NCBI GenBank assembly: GCA_016292135.1
Contig: JAEFAZ010000005.1
Coordinates: forward strand, 176,022 to 240,021
DNA length: 64,000 bases
Origin: Saccharofermentans sp.
GTDB taxonomy: Bacteria > Bacillota > Clostridia > Saccharofermentanales > Saccharofermentanaceae
Direction: 5' to 3'
Part shown: positions 26,903 through 35,254 of the stretch, in pieces
Numbering within the stretch: position 1 is the first letter of the stretch
Layout: each line of letters starts with the position of its first letter
Translations under genes and position numbers: made by a program
Notes under the pieces: generated by a model
Database searches by the model: none
Told to the model about the DNA's origin: nothing
What the model saw: only the letters and a program-made list of their open reading frames with translations

Positions 26903-28413
26903 TGTCCTGATTCCTTTACTGCCCCGGCAGCTTCCATCGCCACCTCGACATCGTCAAAATGTATCGTCCGGTCTGCAAAGATCTGGTAGTCCTCATGGCC
27001 CTTGCCTGCTATCAGCACGACATCGCCGGGTTCTGCGATGCTTATCGCATGCCTGATCGCGAGCGCCCTGTCAGCTTCTATCTCGAAAACGCCCGCCGTA
27101 GGCTTGATGCCCGTAACGATATCTCCGATTATGGCCATGGGGTCTTCAGTCCTGGGATTGTCGGATGTTATGACCGTAAGGTCAGCCATATTGCCGGACA
27201 CTTCCCCCATCTCGAACCTTCTCGTGCGGGACCTGTCGCCGCCGCAGCCGAATACGCATATTATACGCTTACCGGCATACTCCCTGACTGTAGAAAGTAC
27301 GTTCTCCAAAGCAGCCGCATTATGTGCATAGTCTACAATAACCGATATGCCGAGGTCGTTGGGAACAGGCTGCATCCTGCCCGGAACATGAGCATTCTCA
27401 AGGCCTTTCCTTACCGCGTCGAAAGGTATCCCCATAACGCCCGCGCAGGATATCGCGCAGAGCGCATTGGATACGTTGAATCTTCCCGGGAGGGCTATCC
27501 TGATCTGCCCCTTATACCAGGGCGATTCAAGCTCGAAGAAGGAACCTGACTCATAGCCTTCTGAATAGTGCCTGATGTCATATGCCCTGATATCAGCATC
27601 CGGAGCCGTACCGTAGAAGAGCACGTCACACCTGGCCTTTGCATATTCCGCAGCCTCATCCTTATAAGGGATGTCGGCATTGATAAGGCCCGTTGCGCAA
27701 TTGTCGAATATCTTGAGCTTGCTCCTGAAATAGTCATCCATATCGGGATGCTCGTTGGGAGCGATATGGTCTTCGTAAAGATTTGTGAATGCGGCGACTT
27801 TGTATCTTAAGCCGTAGGACCTGTCGTACTTTAAGCCCTGTGACGATACTTCCATCACGAGCGCCTTGTCGCCTGAATCCGCCATGTCCTTCATCATCTT
27901 GTAAAGGTCCGAAGATTCGGGCGTCGTGTGCTCAGCCTTTATCCTCTTGCCGCCTGCGATGTTAACGACGGTTCCGATCAGGCCCGAAGGGACAGATGCT
28001 GCTTCCAGGATGGACCTCAACATGAAGGTTATCGTGGTCTTGCCCTTGGTACCCGTGATGCCTGCTATATCGAGTCTTTCCTCGGGATGGCCGTAGACCG
28101 CCTGCGATACTATGCCAAGCGCCTTTCTGCTGTCGGCTGTCTCGATGACCGCCATATCCTGAGCCTTTTCGAGGATCTTATCAAGAGAATACTTCTCAAG
28201 ATCTCTCGCCGAATCGATAAGGACTGCCGAAGCGCCCTTTGCGGCCGCTGCCGCTATGTATTCATGACCGTCCGAATTAAATCCCTTTATCGCCACGAAA
28301 AGCGATCCCTTGCGGCATTTTCTGGAATCGAACTCGACGGAATCAATGTAAACATCAGGACCGCCTCTTACGATCCTGATACCTTCGATCTTTGCCAGTT
28401 CACCGGTATTCAT
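26899..28413 (-). CDS. murE: UDP-MurNAc-L-Ala-D-Glu--meso-DAP ligase MurE
   Basis: 504 aa. Adds the third stem-peptide residue. ATP loop GITGTKGKTTITFML, central EVSSQGLKYDR, and the substrate motif SDNPRTEDP. The DNPR sequence is that of the meso-diaminopimelate enzymes; the lysine enzymes differ here. This points to A1-gamma (mDAP) peptidoglycan. Confidence 0.96.
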   Translation of the reverse strand: MNTGELAKIEGIRIVRGGPDVYIDSVEFDSRKCRKGSLFVAIKGFNSDGHEYIAAAAAKGASAVLIDSARDLEKYSLDKILEKAQDMAVIETADSRKALGIVSQAVYGHPEERLDIAGITGTKGKTTITFMLRSILEAASVPSGLIGTVVNIAGGKRIKAEHTTPESSDLYKMMKDMADSGDKALVMEVSSQGLKYDRSYGLRYKVAAFTNLYEDHIAPNEHPDMDDYFRSKLKIFDNCATGLINADIPYKDEAAEYAKARCDVLFYGTAPDADIRAYDIRHYSEGYESGSFFELESPWYKGQIRIALPGRFNVSNALCAISCAGVMGIPFDAVRKGLENAHVPGRMQPVPNDLGISVIVDYAHNAAALENVLSTVREYAGKRIICVFGCGGDRSRTRRFEMGEVSGNMADLTVITSDNPRTEDPMAIIGDIVTGIKPTAGVFEIEADRALAIRHAISIAEPGDVVLIAGKGHEDYQIFADRTIHFDDVEVAMEAAGAVKESGQ

Positions 28414-28417
28414 CAGA

Positions 28418-30841
28418 TCACCCCGCTCCCTGTTCGGGATCGTCTCCGGCTGTGGTCTCGCTCGTTGTTACGATACCGTCCTCATCACCGTCAGATCCTA
28501 CGGGCTTGCCCTGGTTTCCTCCGGATCCTTCTCCGGTCTCATCCGTACCGGTCCCCGAAGGATCGGGCAGGCTGTTGCCCATCGTTACCTTGATTATCTT
28601 GCCCGCAAGAACGACAGCGCCAAGGTCCTCGCTCTGTTCGACGCATATACCCGTAACATCGCCTTCGATCTTGCAGTTAAGGTTCATCTTCTTGAGCGCT
28701 TCGATACACTCGATCGCGTTCATGCCTTTGAGGTTCGGCACCCTCGTCGTGAGCATCTGGTCTTCGGTTACTCCCTCGGGATACATGACGACGACGCCTG
28801 TCTTATAGAGAGTATTCGTGTAGTCGGGATAGGTCCTTGCGACCACCGTGTTGGAGTTCATGTCGAGTGTTCCGTAGATCGTCGTAAGACCGTTTACCGA
28901 AAGTGCGGAAGACGCTTCGGAAACAGCCTTGCCGTCAACCTTGGGAACATAGAACATCTTGAGAAGATCATCGTAGTCTTCTTCGGTGAAGGTCCTCTCA
29001 ACACCCAGATATGTCAGCGTTCCTTCAACGATCTCGGCTGCCGTGGAAGCTGCGGAAGAAGATCCGACCGAATGGTCTTCCGGCTGGTTCAATATGACCA
29101 GGACTGCGATCTTGGGGTCGTTGGCGGGAGCGTAGCATGAGAAGGAAAGAACGTGTGCGCCCTTGTTCTCGCCGGCGTCGATCGTAGCCGTTGATGTCTT
29201 ACCTGCAACATTATAGCCTGCGACCTGACCGGCTTTACCTGTACCGTCGGATACAACGGCTTCCATCATGGTCCTTACCCTGGCGCAGGTCTTTTCGGAG
29301 AAGACCGTTCTTACGACTTCGGGTTCGATCTCATCGACAATGTTGCCCTCGGGGTCCGTTATGTATTTAGCGATGTGCGGAACGAGAAGATCACCGCCGT
29401 TGATGATGGCGCAGTATGACATGATGAGCTGGATAGGCGTAACCGTGGAACCCTCGCCGTAGGAGAGGACCGACATGTCGATCTCCTGGGGCTTGGTGTG
29501 GAAGATGCCCGTACCTTCTGCGGGAAGGTCGATCCCGGTCTTATCGTAGAAGCCGAGCATCCTTACGTAGTTATAGTATTTCTTGATGCCTATCTTCTGG
29601 GCAAGCTGGACGAAGATAGGGTTGCACGAATTCTGGAAGCCCTTGAAGAGGGTCTCGACGCCGTGGTTGTAACTGCGGGACTTCTGAAGCCAGCAGGAGA
29701 TCGTGTGCTGATCCGAAAGCTTAATGGGGGCATCCGAGAATTCATCCTCTTCCTTTGCAAGGTTCTCTTCGAAAGCCATGCAGGTCGTAAGGGACTTGAA
29801 CGTCGAACCGGGCTCATATGTGTCGGATACGCATCTGTTGCGCCAGCAGTTACCCATGATGTACCGGATCTGCTCGTCCGCCGACATCACAGACCAGGCT
29901 TCCTGATCCATTCCGTAAGGCATCGCGTAAGGATCGTTGAGATTGTAATCCGGCATCGATACCATCGCATAGACGTCACCGGTATAAGGATTCATGACGA
30001 TAGAAGTAACGCCGTTCTTCGGCTTGTATTTGTCGTAGGCCTTCCTGCAGGCTTCCTCGGCTATCCTCTGAATATTGAGATCGATGTTGGTGACAATGTT
30101 GTTTCCGTCTCTTGCGGCAACCGTAGTCGCATCCGAATAAGGGAGCACGCCGCTCGTGATGTCGTCGACCTCGGAATACCTGTAACCGTCACTTCCGGAC
30201 AGCACATCGTTGTAGTAAGCTTCGAGACCGTAAACGCCGGCAAGCACCTCGCCGTCGTTCCTGGCGTAGCCTATGACCTGGGCTGCGAGAGAGCCGTAGT
30301 TGTAATATCTCTGGGGAACGGCAACAAAGCCGAAGCCCTTGATCTTGTTTTCCTTAAGATACTTTTCGAATTCCTCTTTCTTTTCCTGGGGAATGTTCTT
30401 GACCACGTCGCGTCCCGCAACCTGGTTCCTGGGGTCCTTGCCGTCCTTGGGGTCCACAGGGATGATCTGGTCCATCTTCTCGTATGTTACTCCGAGGAAA
30501 TTGACGCAGGCGTTGATTATCGCTTCGCGGCTCATGGTATCGGACTTGACTTCCTTGGGCGAGCATACGACCGTGAAGTCGTAGGTGTTGGATGCGAGAG
30601 GAACGCCGTTCACGTCGTAGATCATGCCGCGGTCGGCAGAATAGGTCATGAGCTTCCACTGGTCTCCCGATGCGGCCTTGGCATACTCCTCATAATCGGT
30701 TACGGATGTGTTGTAGAGAGTGAAGACTACATATGCCGAATAAATAAAAACAAGGGCTGCCGTTATCAACACCAGCACCTTGGAAGATGTATCGTTGAAT
30801 CCTGTTATCTTCTTTCTGTTCTTCTCTTCAATAGCAGCCAT
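28418..30841 (-). CDS. Class B penicillin-binding protein (FtsI/SpoVD-like) with PASTA domain
   Basis: 807 aa. Septal transpeptidase. One N-terminal TM (about 20-45), a dimerisation domain with RGMIYDVNGVPLA, and a transpeptidase domain with Ser346 in GSTFK, second motif SCN (405-407), and third motif KTS (548-550, normally KTG). A PASTA domain (VPNLKGMNAIECIEALKKMNL..) follows at about residues 690-750 and then an unstructured Gly/Asp/Glu tail. Its position after ftsL makes it the vegetative septal PBP; SpoVD has the same architecture, so a sporulation role cannot be excluded. Confidence 0.93.
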   Translation of the reverse strand: MAAIEEKNRKKITGFNDTSSKVLVLITAALVFIYSAYVVFTLYNTSVTDYEEYAKAASGDQWKLMTYSADRGMIYDVNGVPLASNTYDFTVVCSPKEVKSDTMSREAIINACVNFLGVTYEKMDQIIPVDPKDGKDPRNQVAGRDVVKNIPQEKKEEFEKYLKENKIKGFGFVAVPQRYYNYGSLAAQVIGYARNDGEVLAGVYGLEAYYNDVLSGSDGYRYSEVDDITSGVLPYSDATTVAARDGNNIVTNIDLNIQRIAEEACRKAYDKYKPKNGVTSIVMNPYTGDVYAMVSMPDYNLNDPYAMPYGMDQEAWSVMSADEQIRYIMGNCWRNRCVSDTYEPGSTFKSLTTCMAFEENLAKEEDEFSDAPIKLSDQHTISCWLQKSRSYNHGVETLFKGFQNSCNPIFVQLAQKIGIKKYYNYVRMLGFYDKTGIDLPAEGTGIFHTKPQEIDMSVLSYGEGSTVTPIQLIMSYCAIINGGDLLVPHIAKYITDPEGNIVDEIEPEVVRTVFSEKTCARVRTMMEAVVSDGTGKAGQVAGYNVAGKTSTATIDAGENKGAHVLSFSCYAPANDPKIAVLVILNQPEDHSVGSSSAASTAAEIVEGTLTYLGVERTFTEEDYDDLLKMFYVPKVDGKAVSEASSALSVNGLTTIYGTLDMNSNTVVARTYPDYTNTLYKTGVVVMYPEGVTEDQMLTTRVPNLKGMNAIECIEALKKMNLNCKIEGDVTGICVEQSEDLGAVVLAGKIIKVTMGNSLPDPSGTGTDETGEGSGGNQGKPVGSDGDEDGIVTTSETTAGDDPEQGAG

Positions 30842-30857
30842 GACTTACGAACCGATC

Positions 30858-31625
30858 CTACTTACCCGGATTGTTCCTGTAATAATCTGCCAGATAATCC
30901 TCTGCCTCGGCGAGCGCCTCGGGATTGATCCCGTCAGAATCATAGGATACCGATGTCTTCAGTGAATCGTTGTTCGGTATGGGAAGATTTACGACCTGGT
31001 TCTGGTTAGGTTCCTGCATTCCGAGAGCCAGCGCCTGAGCCTTCACGGTATCCATGTCGATGATGCCGTTAACGTCTTCTTCGGCATCGATTATCTTGGT
31101 CTTTGTCCTGGATATCTCATCCTTGAGATTGGAATTGTCTCTTGCAAGCTCGGACAGCTCAGTCTGGGGATAGATCATGAGATATGCGAAAAAGCCCGCA
31201 AGGATGACGAGGCCGATGGCTATGATGGACTCGAAAAGCCTTCTGCCCGTGAGTCTCCTCGCCTTCCTGCCTTCTTCCTTTTCGATGAGCCTCGTGTGCT
31301 CACGGTCTTCTATGTCTTCTTCGAATTCACGGTTGAGCCTTGTGACCTCAGCCATGGATGTAACGTAATCGTCTGATGAGGAAGGTCCGCCTCTTGCGAT
31401 CCTTTCCTTCTCGTAGCGGGCTGCGCCGCGGGTCTTGTAGTCCGACATCTCGCCGGTAACAGAGTCGACCGTATAGAAAGTACCGTTCTTGTAAACGATC
31501 CTTGCAGTTTTCTCCTCTTCAGCCGCAGCGGCCGTGATAGAGGAGATATCTTTGTCCGTATCCTTCATCGATACGGCTTCGTAGTCTTTAAGACGCGATG
31601 ATGAACGCTTAACTTTAACTGCCAC
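30858..31625 (-). CDS. ftsL: FtsL-like bitopic division protein with long cytoplasmic domain
   Basis: 255 aa, more than twice the usual length. Residues 1-128 are cytoplasmic, charged and include a Tyr-rich block ARIVYKNGTFYTVDSVTGEM; one TM (about 131-152); then an extracytoplasmic coiled coil (TELSELARDNSNLKDEISRTKTKI) of FtsL/DivIC type. The tail is acidic. Identification rests on position between rsmH and the PBP and on topology, since FtsL sequences are barely conserved. The N-terminal 128 residues are not recognised. Confidence 0.7.
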   Translation of the reverse strand: MAVKVKRSSSRLKDYEAVSMKDTDKDISSITAAAAEEEKTARIVYKNGTFYTVDSVTGEMSDYKTRGAARYEKERIARGGPSSSDDYVTSMAEVTRLNREFEEDIEDREHTRLIEKEEGRKARRLTGRRLFESIIAIGLVILAGFFAYLMIYPQTELSELARDNSNLKDEISRTKTKIIDAEEDVNGIIDMDTVKAQALALGMQEPNQNQVVNLPIPNNDSLKTSVSYDSDGINPEALAEAEDYLADYYRNNPGK

Positions 31626-31641
31626 TTCGATAGTCCTCTGT

Positions 31642-32613
31642 TTACCTTCTCAAGATAATGCTGTCATTCCTCTCAAACACCCTCAGCTTCGCGCTGTGCG
31701 ATCTGAAGTTTATTGCCACTTCCTCTTCTGTTGCCTCGATCGGCTTTTTCGTTATCACCTGTCCCAGCGGTACCGCGCCGCAGATGCACTGCGGGAACTG
31801 GGGCGGGCAGGTGCAGGGATTCTCGGCCTTCCTGAAGGCCTCCTTGACAATGCGGTCCTCTAGCGAATGGAAGGAGATTATGCAGAGCCTTCCGCCCGGC
31901 TTAAGGCATGCGATCGCACCCTTTATCATCTCGGTCAAGCCGTCGAGTTCATGATTTACTTCTATCCTTATCGCCTGGAAGGTCCTTCTTGCAGGATGCT
32001 GGTCTTCGTTCCTTGCCGGTGCCGGCATGGATCTCTTGACGACCTCGGCAAGCTCCGTCGTTGTCTGGAAAGGTTTCTTCTTCCTGGCTTCACAGATACC
32101 TGCGGCGATCCTTCCGGAATGGCGCTCCTCGCCGTATTCCTTGAGGATCCTGTCGAGTTCCCTCTCGGGATATGTGTTTACGACTATTGCAGCCGTTAAG
32201 TGTTCGGTCTTATCCATCCTCATGTCGAGAGGTCCGTCCTTAACGTAGGAAAAACCTCTTTCGGGAGTATCGATCTGATAGGAAGACACGCCGAGATCAG
32301 CAAGGATGCCGTCAGCCATTCCCATCTTCATTCCGTCGATTATGTCCTGAACATAGCGGTAGTCAGACTTGACGGGGTACCAGTCAACAGTACCGAAGTC
32401 AGCCTTCCTCTCCATGCAGGTCGCTAGTGCGGTATCGTCTTTGTCTATGGATAACAGTGTCCCTTTGCCTTCCATCCTCTGAGCGATACCGGCGCTGTGT
32501 CCTCCGCCTCCTGCGGTCAGGTCAACGTACATTCCGCCGGGCTTAATGTTAAGCTGCTCCATGCACTCGTTGAAAAGTACCGGTATATGATTAAACTCAA
32601 AGTCCTTCGACAC
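31642..32613 (-). CDS. rsmH: 16S rRNA (cytosine(1402)-N(4))-methyltransferase RsmH
   Basis: 323 aa. Methylates C1402 of 16S rRNA. HIPVLFNECMEQL start motif, DLTAGGGGHSAGIA SAM motif, DGILADLGVSSYQID, RGFSYVKDGPLDMRMD, and GRLCIISFHSLEDRIVK are all characteristic. It overlaps the end of mraZ by 17 bp. Confidence 0.97.
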   Translation of the reverse strand: MSKDFEFNHIPVLFNECMEQLNIKPGGMYVDLTAGGGGHSAGIAQRMEGKGTLLSIDKDDTALATCMERKADFGTVDWYPVKSDYRYVQDIIDGMKMGMADGILADLGVSSYQIDTPERGFSYVKDGPLDMRMDKTEHLTAAIVVNTYPERELDRILKEYGEERHSGRIAAGICEARKKKPFQTTTELAEVVKRSMPAPARNEDQHPARRTFQAIRIEVNHELDGLTEMIKGAIACLKPGGRLCIISFHSLEDRIVKEAFRKAENPCTCPPQFPQCICGAVPLGQVITKKPIEATEEEVAINFRSHSAKLRVFERNDSIILRR

Positions 32614-33028
32614 TGTACAAAGTCTCCAATCCTTCTATCTGCGACAGGTCATGATCCTCATGGTCATAGAAATCCTTCGTGCAGATATCTATCTTTCCGT
32701 CATCTGTGAACAGGCATATCTCCGATCCGGGGTTGGCGCCGATCCTGCCCCAGAGTTCCGCGGATACGCTTACTCTTCCCTGGGAATCGACCGTTACGTC
32801 TTCAGCTTCGCCGATAATGGCCCTCCTCATCTTACGGACCTGTTTGTCCATGGTGTTGAAGCCTTTTATCTGCTCTTTGACACTCTCGAAATGTTCACGG
32901 GTATAGACGCAAAGATAGCCGACGTCAAGGCTGTTGGTCACGACCAGGTCCTTGCCCATCGACTCTTTGAGCTTTGTCGAAAGGAAAAATCTTCCCTTAG
33001 CGTCAATCTTCTTTGTCTCTCTGCCCAA
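32597..33028 (-). CDS. mraZ: Transcriptional regulator MraZ
   Basis: 143 aa. Nucleoid-associated AbrB-like regulator of the dcw operon. Two SpoVT-AbrB-like halves, each with the DxxGR signature: KIDAKGRFFLSTKL and VTVDSQGRVSVSAELW. The start codon is TTG, eight bases after GGGGGAG. Autoregulation is likely through the TGGRR repeats just upstream. Confidence 0.93.
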   Translation of the reverse strand: MGRETKKIDAKGRFFLSTKLKESMGKDLVVTNSLDVGYLCVYTREHFESVKEQIKGFNTMDKQVRKMRRAIIGEAEDVTVDSQGRVSVSAELWGRIGANPGSEICLFTDDGKIDICTKDFYDHEDHDLSQIEGLETLYSVEGL

Positions 33029-33091
33029 AATAGTGTCTCCCCCGGTGGAAGTGATTAAACGGAAGCATCAGGATCCAAGCTTCAGACTTTG

Positions 33092-33137
33092 TTCCCAAAA
33101 TCTCCACTTTTTATCCCGTTTACTCCCAATTCCTCCA
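33092..33137 (-). promoter_or_regulatory. MraZ box cluster (direct TGGRR repeats)
   Basis: On the minus strand five direct copies read TGGAGG, TGGGAG, CGGGAT, TGGAGA, TGGGAA, starting at 33137, 33128, 33118, 33106 and 33097, i.e. 9-12 bases apart. MraZ binds tandem TGGGN repeats with about 10-bp periodicity, so this is a good operator for autoregulation of the dcw operon. It lies from about +3 to +48 relative to the predicted start. Confidence 0.75.
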
Positions 33138-33146
33138 CACAAATGT

Positions 33147-33175
33147 ATTTTATCTGTAACATTCGTTTAATGCAA
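33147..33175 (-). promoter_or_regulatory. Sigma-A promoter of the dcw operon (mraZ)
   Basis: Minus strand TTGCAT, 17-nt spacer, TAAAAT, immediately upstream of the MraZ boxes. Confidence 0.85.
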
Positions 33176-33241
33176 GCGATATTTAGCATATTTTTTCGAA
33201 ATTTCATAAATTACCTCAATCCGCCTCCCCCTCCCCTCAGA

Positions 33242-33270
33242 TTGAACTAAAGGGGCAAAGAGGCTATAAT
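33242..33270 (+). promoter_or_regulatory. Sigma-A promoter for the 95-aa membrane protein
   Basis: TTGAAC, 17-nt spacer, perfect TATAAT, 30 bp before the start codon; AAGGAGG RBS follows. Confidence 0.85.
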
Positions 33271-33299
33271 CAGAGGTAGTTTTAATAAGGAGGGATAAC

Positions 33300-33587
33300 A
33301 TGGCTAACAACAACAATAACAACCAGCCCTACATACCCGCTGAATACCAGCCGATCTCGATGTGGGGTTACTTCGGATACCAGATCCTCTTCGCTATCCC
33401 CGTCATCGGATTCATCCTTCTCATCGTATTCGCATGCGGCGGAAAGAAGAATGTCAACGTCAAGAACTTCGCAAGATCCTACTTCTGCGTTCTCATCATC
33501 TGGATAGTGATCATCGCGGTGATCCTTGCGATCTGCGCGGCGACCGGCTCGATCAGTTACCTGACGCAGTTAACGCAGGGTAAATAA
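33300..33587 (+). CDS. Small two-helix membrane protein, unknown function
   Basis: 95 aa. An Asn-rich N-terminus, then SMWGYFGYQILFAIPVIGFILLIVFACGG (helix 1) and NVNVKNFARSYFCVLIIWIVIIAVILAI (helix 2) with a basic cytoplasmic loop. Monocistronic between its own promoter and a strong terminator. The sequence has the look of a conserved family (invariant-looking NFARSYFC) but I cannot name a function. Not related in sequence to the 120-aa membrane protein at 36939. Confidence 0.8.
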   Translation: MANNNNNNQPYIPAEYQPISMWGYFGYQILFAIPVIGFILLIVFACGGKKNVNVKNFARSYFCVLIIWIVIIAVILAICAATGSISYLTQLTQGK

Positions 33588-33611
33588 GTCCTGATATCAT
33601 TCTTAAAACAA

Positions 33612-33641
33612 ACAGGCTGTCCCATCTGAGGGGCAGCCTGT
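33612..33641. terminator. Bidirectional rho-independent terminator
   Basis: ACAGGCTGTCCC-ATCTGA-GGGGCAGCCTGT: 12-bp stem with one wobble. TATTCATTT follows on the plus strand and TTTGTTTTAAG on the minus strand, so it can end both the 95-aa gene and the convergent GNAT gene. Confidence 0.85.
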
Positions 33642-33675
33642 ATTCATTTGTCTGTTGTCATCAGGCAGTTACGGT

Positions 33676-34074
33676 TCAGCATTTCATGAAGCCGCAGCAT
33701 CCGATCTCTGAGAACTCGTGAAAGCCCATGCTGTTATAGAAAGCTTTGGTCTTCTCAGTATTGTCCGTAAGGAGTTCGATCTGGCGGACGCCCGCAAATC
33801 TTTCCAGGACCGCCCGGAGCAGGGCCGATCCTACTCCCTGACGCTGAAAGGACGGAAACACCAGGATATCCTGGATAAAGATGATCGTCGCGCCGTCGCC
33901 CACCACGCGGATCAGACCCAAAAGCCCGTCATCCCCGTAAGCGGCAAGTATCAGGAGCGAGTTCATGAATCCCTCGCGGAGGGCTGCCATGTCATCGGTG
34001 TAGGCAACCCAGCCTGCTTCACTGTAAAGACGGAACACCTCGTCTTCGTTATAAACATATTCTTTTATAGTCAT
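33676..34074 (-). CDS. GNAT-family N-acetyltransferase
   Basis: 132 aa, single GNAT domain. Acetyl-CoA-binding motif A is IFIQDILVFPSFQRQGVGSALLRAVLERF, with RQGVGSAL as the pyrophosphate loop; motif B is AFYNSMGFHEF. The ending GCCGFMKC is Cys-rich. Substrate unknown. It ends 35 bp before the bidirectional terminator. Confidence 0.88.
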   Translation of the reverse strand: MTIKEYVYNEDEVFRLYSEAGWVAYTDDMAALREGFMNSLLILAAYGDDGLLGLIRVVGDGATIIFIQDILVFPSFQRQGVGSALLRAVLERFAGVRQIELLTDNTEKTKAFYNSMGFHEFSEIGCCGFMKC

Positions 34075-34108
34075 GTCAGAAGCCCCGTCTTGTGAGGACC
34101 GGTCAATA

Positions 34109-35242
34109 TCAGCCCGACCTTATCCTCGACATCGATATGTTGAGGATGATGCCGAAAGATATGAAGTTGATCAGCATGGCCGTACCTCCCAGACTTATGA
34201 AAGGAAGCGGGATGCCCGTGATGGGAAGAAGGCCGACTGCCATTCCCATGTTTTCGATGTAATGGAACGCGTAATAACCCGTGAGGCCGACGACGATGTA
34301 AGAGTTGGAGGGCGTTGATGCGCGGGAAGCGACATACATGGAACGGGCAATGAAGAAGAATGCCAGCAGCACGACGGCCGTCGTCCCGATGAAGCCCATG
34401 TGTTCGGATATCGCGGCGAAGATGAAGTCGGATTCCTTAACGGGGACCGATGTCAGGATGCCGGTGTGGTTGCCTGTAAGGCCGCCAGATGCGATGGCGT
34501 ATTTGGACTGGATAAGGTTATACTCGGATTTCGGGTCAGATCCCTCGAAAACGAGCGAGAGGATCCTGTTCTTCTGATAGTCCTCAAGATAGAAGGTCCA
34601 TACCAGGGGGATGACGATAACGATGACCGATGAGATCGCAAGAACAAAGTATCTGTATCTGACGCCCCACACAAATAGCATGCACACGAAGGCGAAAACG
34701 ATTACCATGGCCGTTCCGAAGTCGGGCTGGCTCAGAATGAGCAGGAGCGGGATACCGTAGACTACCCCTAAATATATAAATCCTTTAAGAAACGAATACT
34801 CCTTCGAGTGCATCTTTTCGAAGATCTCACCCGCGACCATGACGATGCCGATCTTGGCAAGCTCGGAAGGCTGGAAATTTCCTATGACCGGAAGATTGAG
34901 CCAGGAGTCTGCGCCCCACTTGTAGGCCAGCGAATAACCGTCGATGGGGACCAGTATCAGGAGCAGGAGCGATCCGATATAAATGACCTTGCCGACGATG
35001 CCCATGAAGTGATTGTCGATGGCGCAGAGAAACACAGCCACGAGCGCACCGACGACCGTTGCAACGATCTGGCGGTAGTAGTTGCCGGGATAATCCTTGT
35101 AACCGGAAGACAATACTTTCTGCAGGACAAAGAGACCGATTATGGCAAGGAGCACTATCGGTATGACCAGAAAATAATCGACAGTCCTGATATTAGTCCT
35201 GTTACGGAGCTTGACTATTCCTGATTTGTTAAGGTTATCCAT
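34109..35242 (-). CDS. rodA: Rod shape-determining protein RodA (SEDS glycosyltransferase)
   Basis: 377 aa, about ten TM helices. Elongation-specific lipid II polymerase. WGADSWLNLPVIGNFQPSELAKIGIVMVAGEIF is the SEDS extracellular loop and TM following it; ILSQPDFGTAMVIVF, SDFIFAAISEHMGFIGT and GLLPITGIPLPFISLGGTAML are RodA signatures (SLGG here versus SYGG in the FtsW of this window). Overlap and spacing suggest an operon lgt-rodA. Confidence 0.93.
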   Translation of the reverse strand: MDNLNKSGIVKLRNRTNIRTVDYFLVIPIVLLAIIGLFVLQKVLSSGYKDYPGNYYRQIVATVVGALVAVFLCAIDNHFMGIVGKVIYIGSLLLLILVPIDGYSLAYKWGADSWLNLPVIGNFQPSELAKIGIVMVAGEIFEKMHSKEYSFLKGFIYLGVVYGIPLLLILSQPDFGTAMVIVFAFVCMLFVWGVRYRYFVLAISSVIVIVIPLVWTFYLEDYQKNRILSLVFEGSDPKSEYNLIQSKYAIASGGLTGNHTGILTSVPVKESDFIFAAISEHMGFIGTTAVVLLAFFFIARSMYVASRASTPSNSYIVVGLTGYYAFHYIENMGMAVGLLPITGIPLPFISLGGTAMLINFISFGIILNISMSRIRSG

Positions 35243-35254
35243 GCGGGATGCTCC

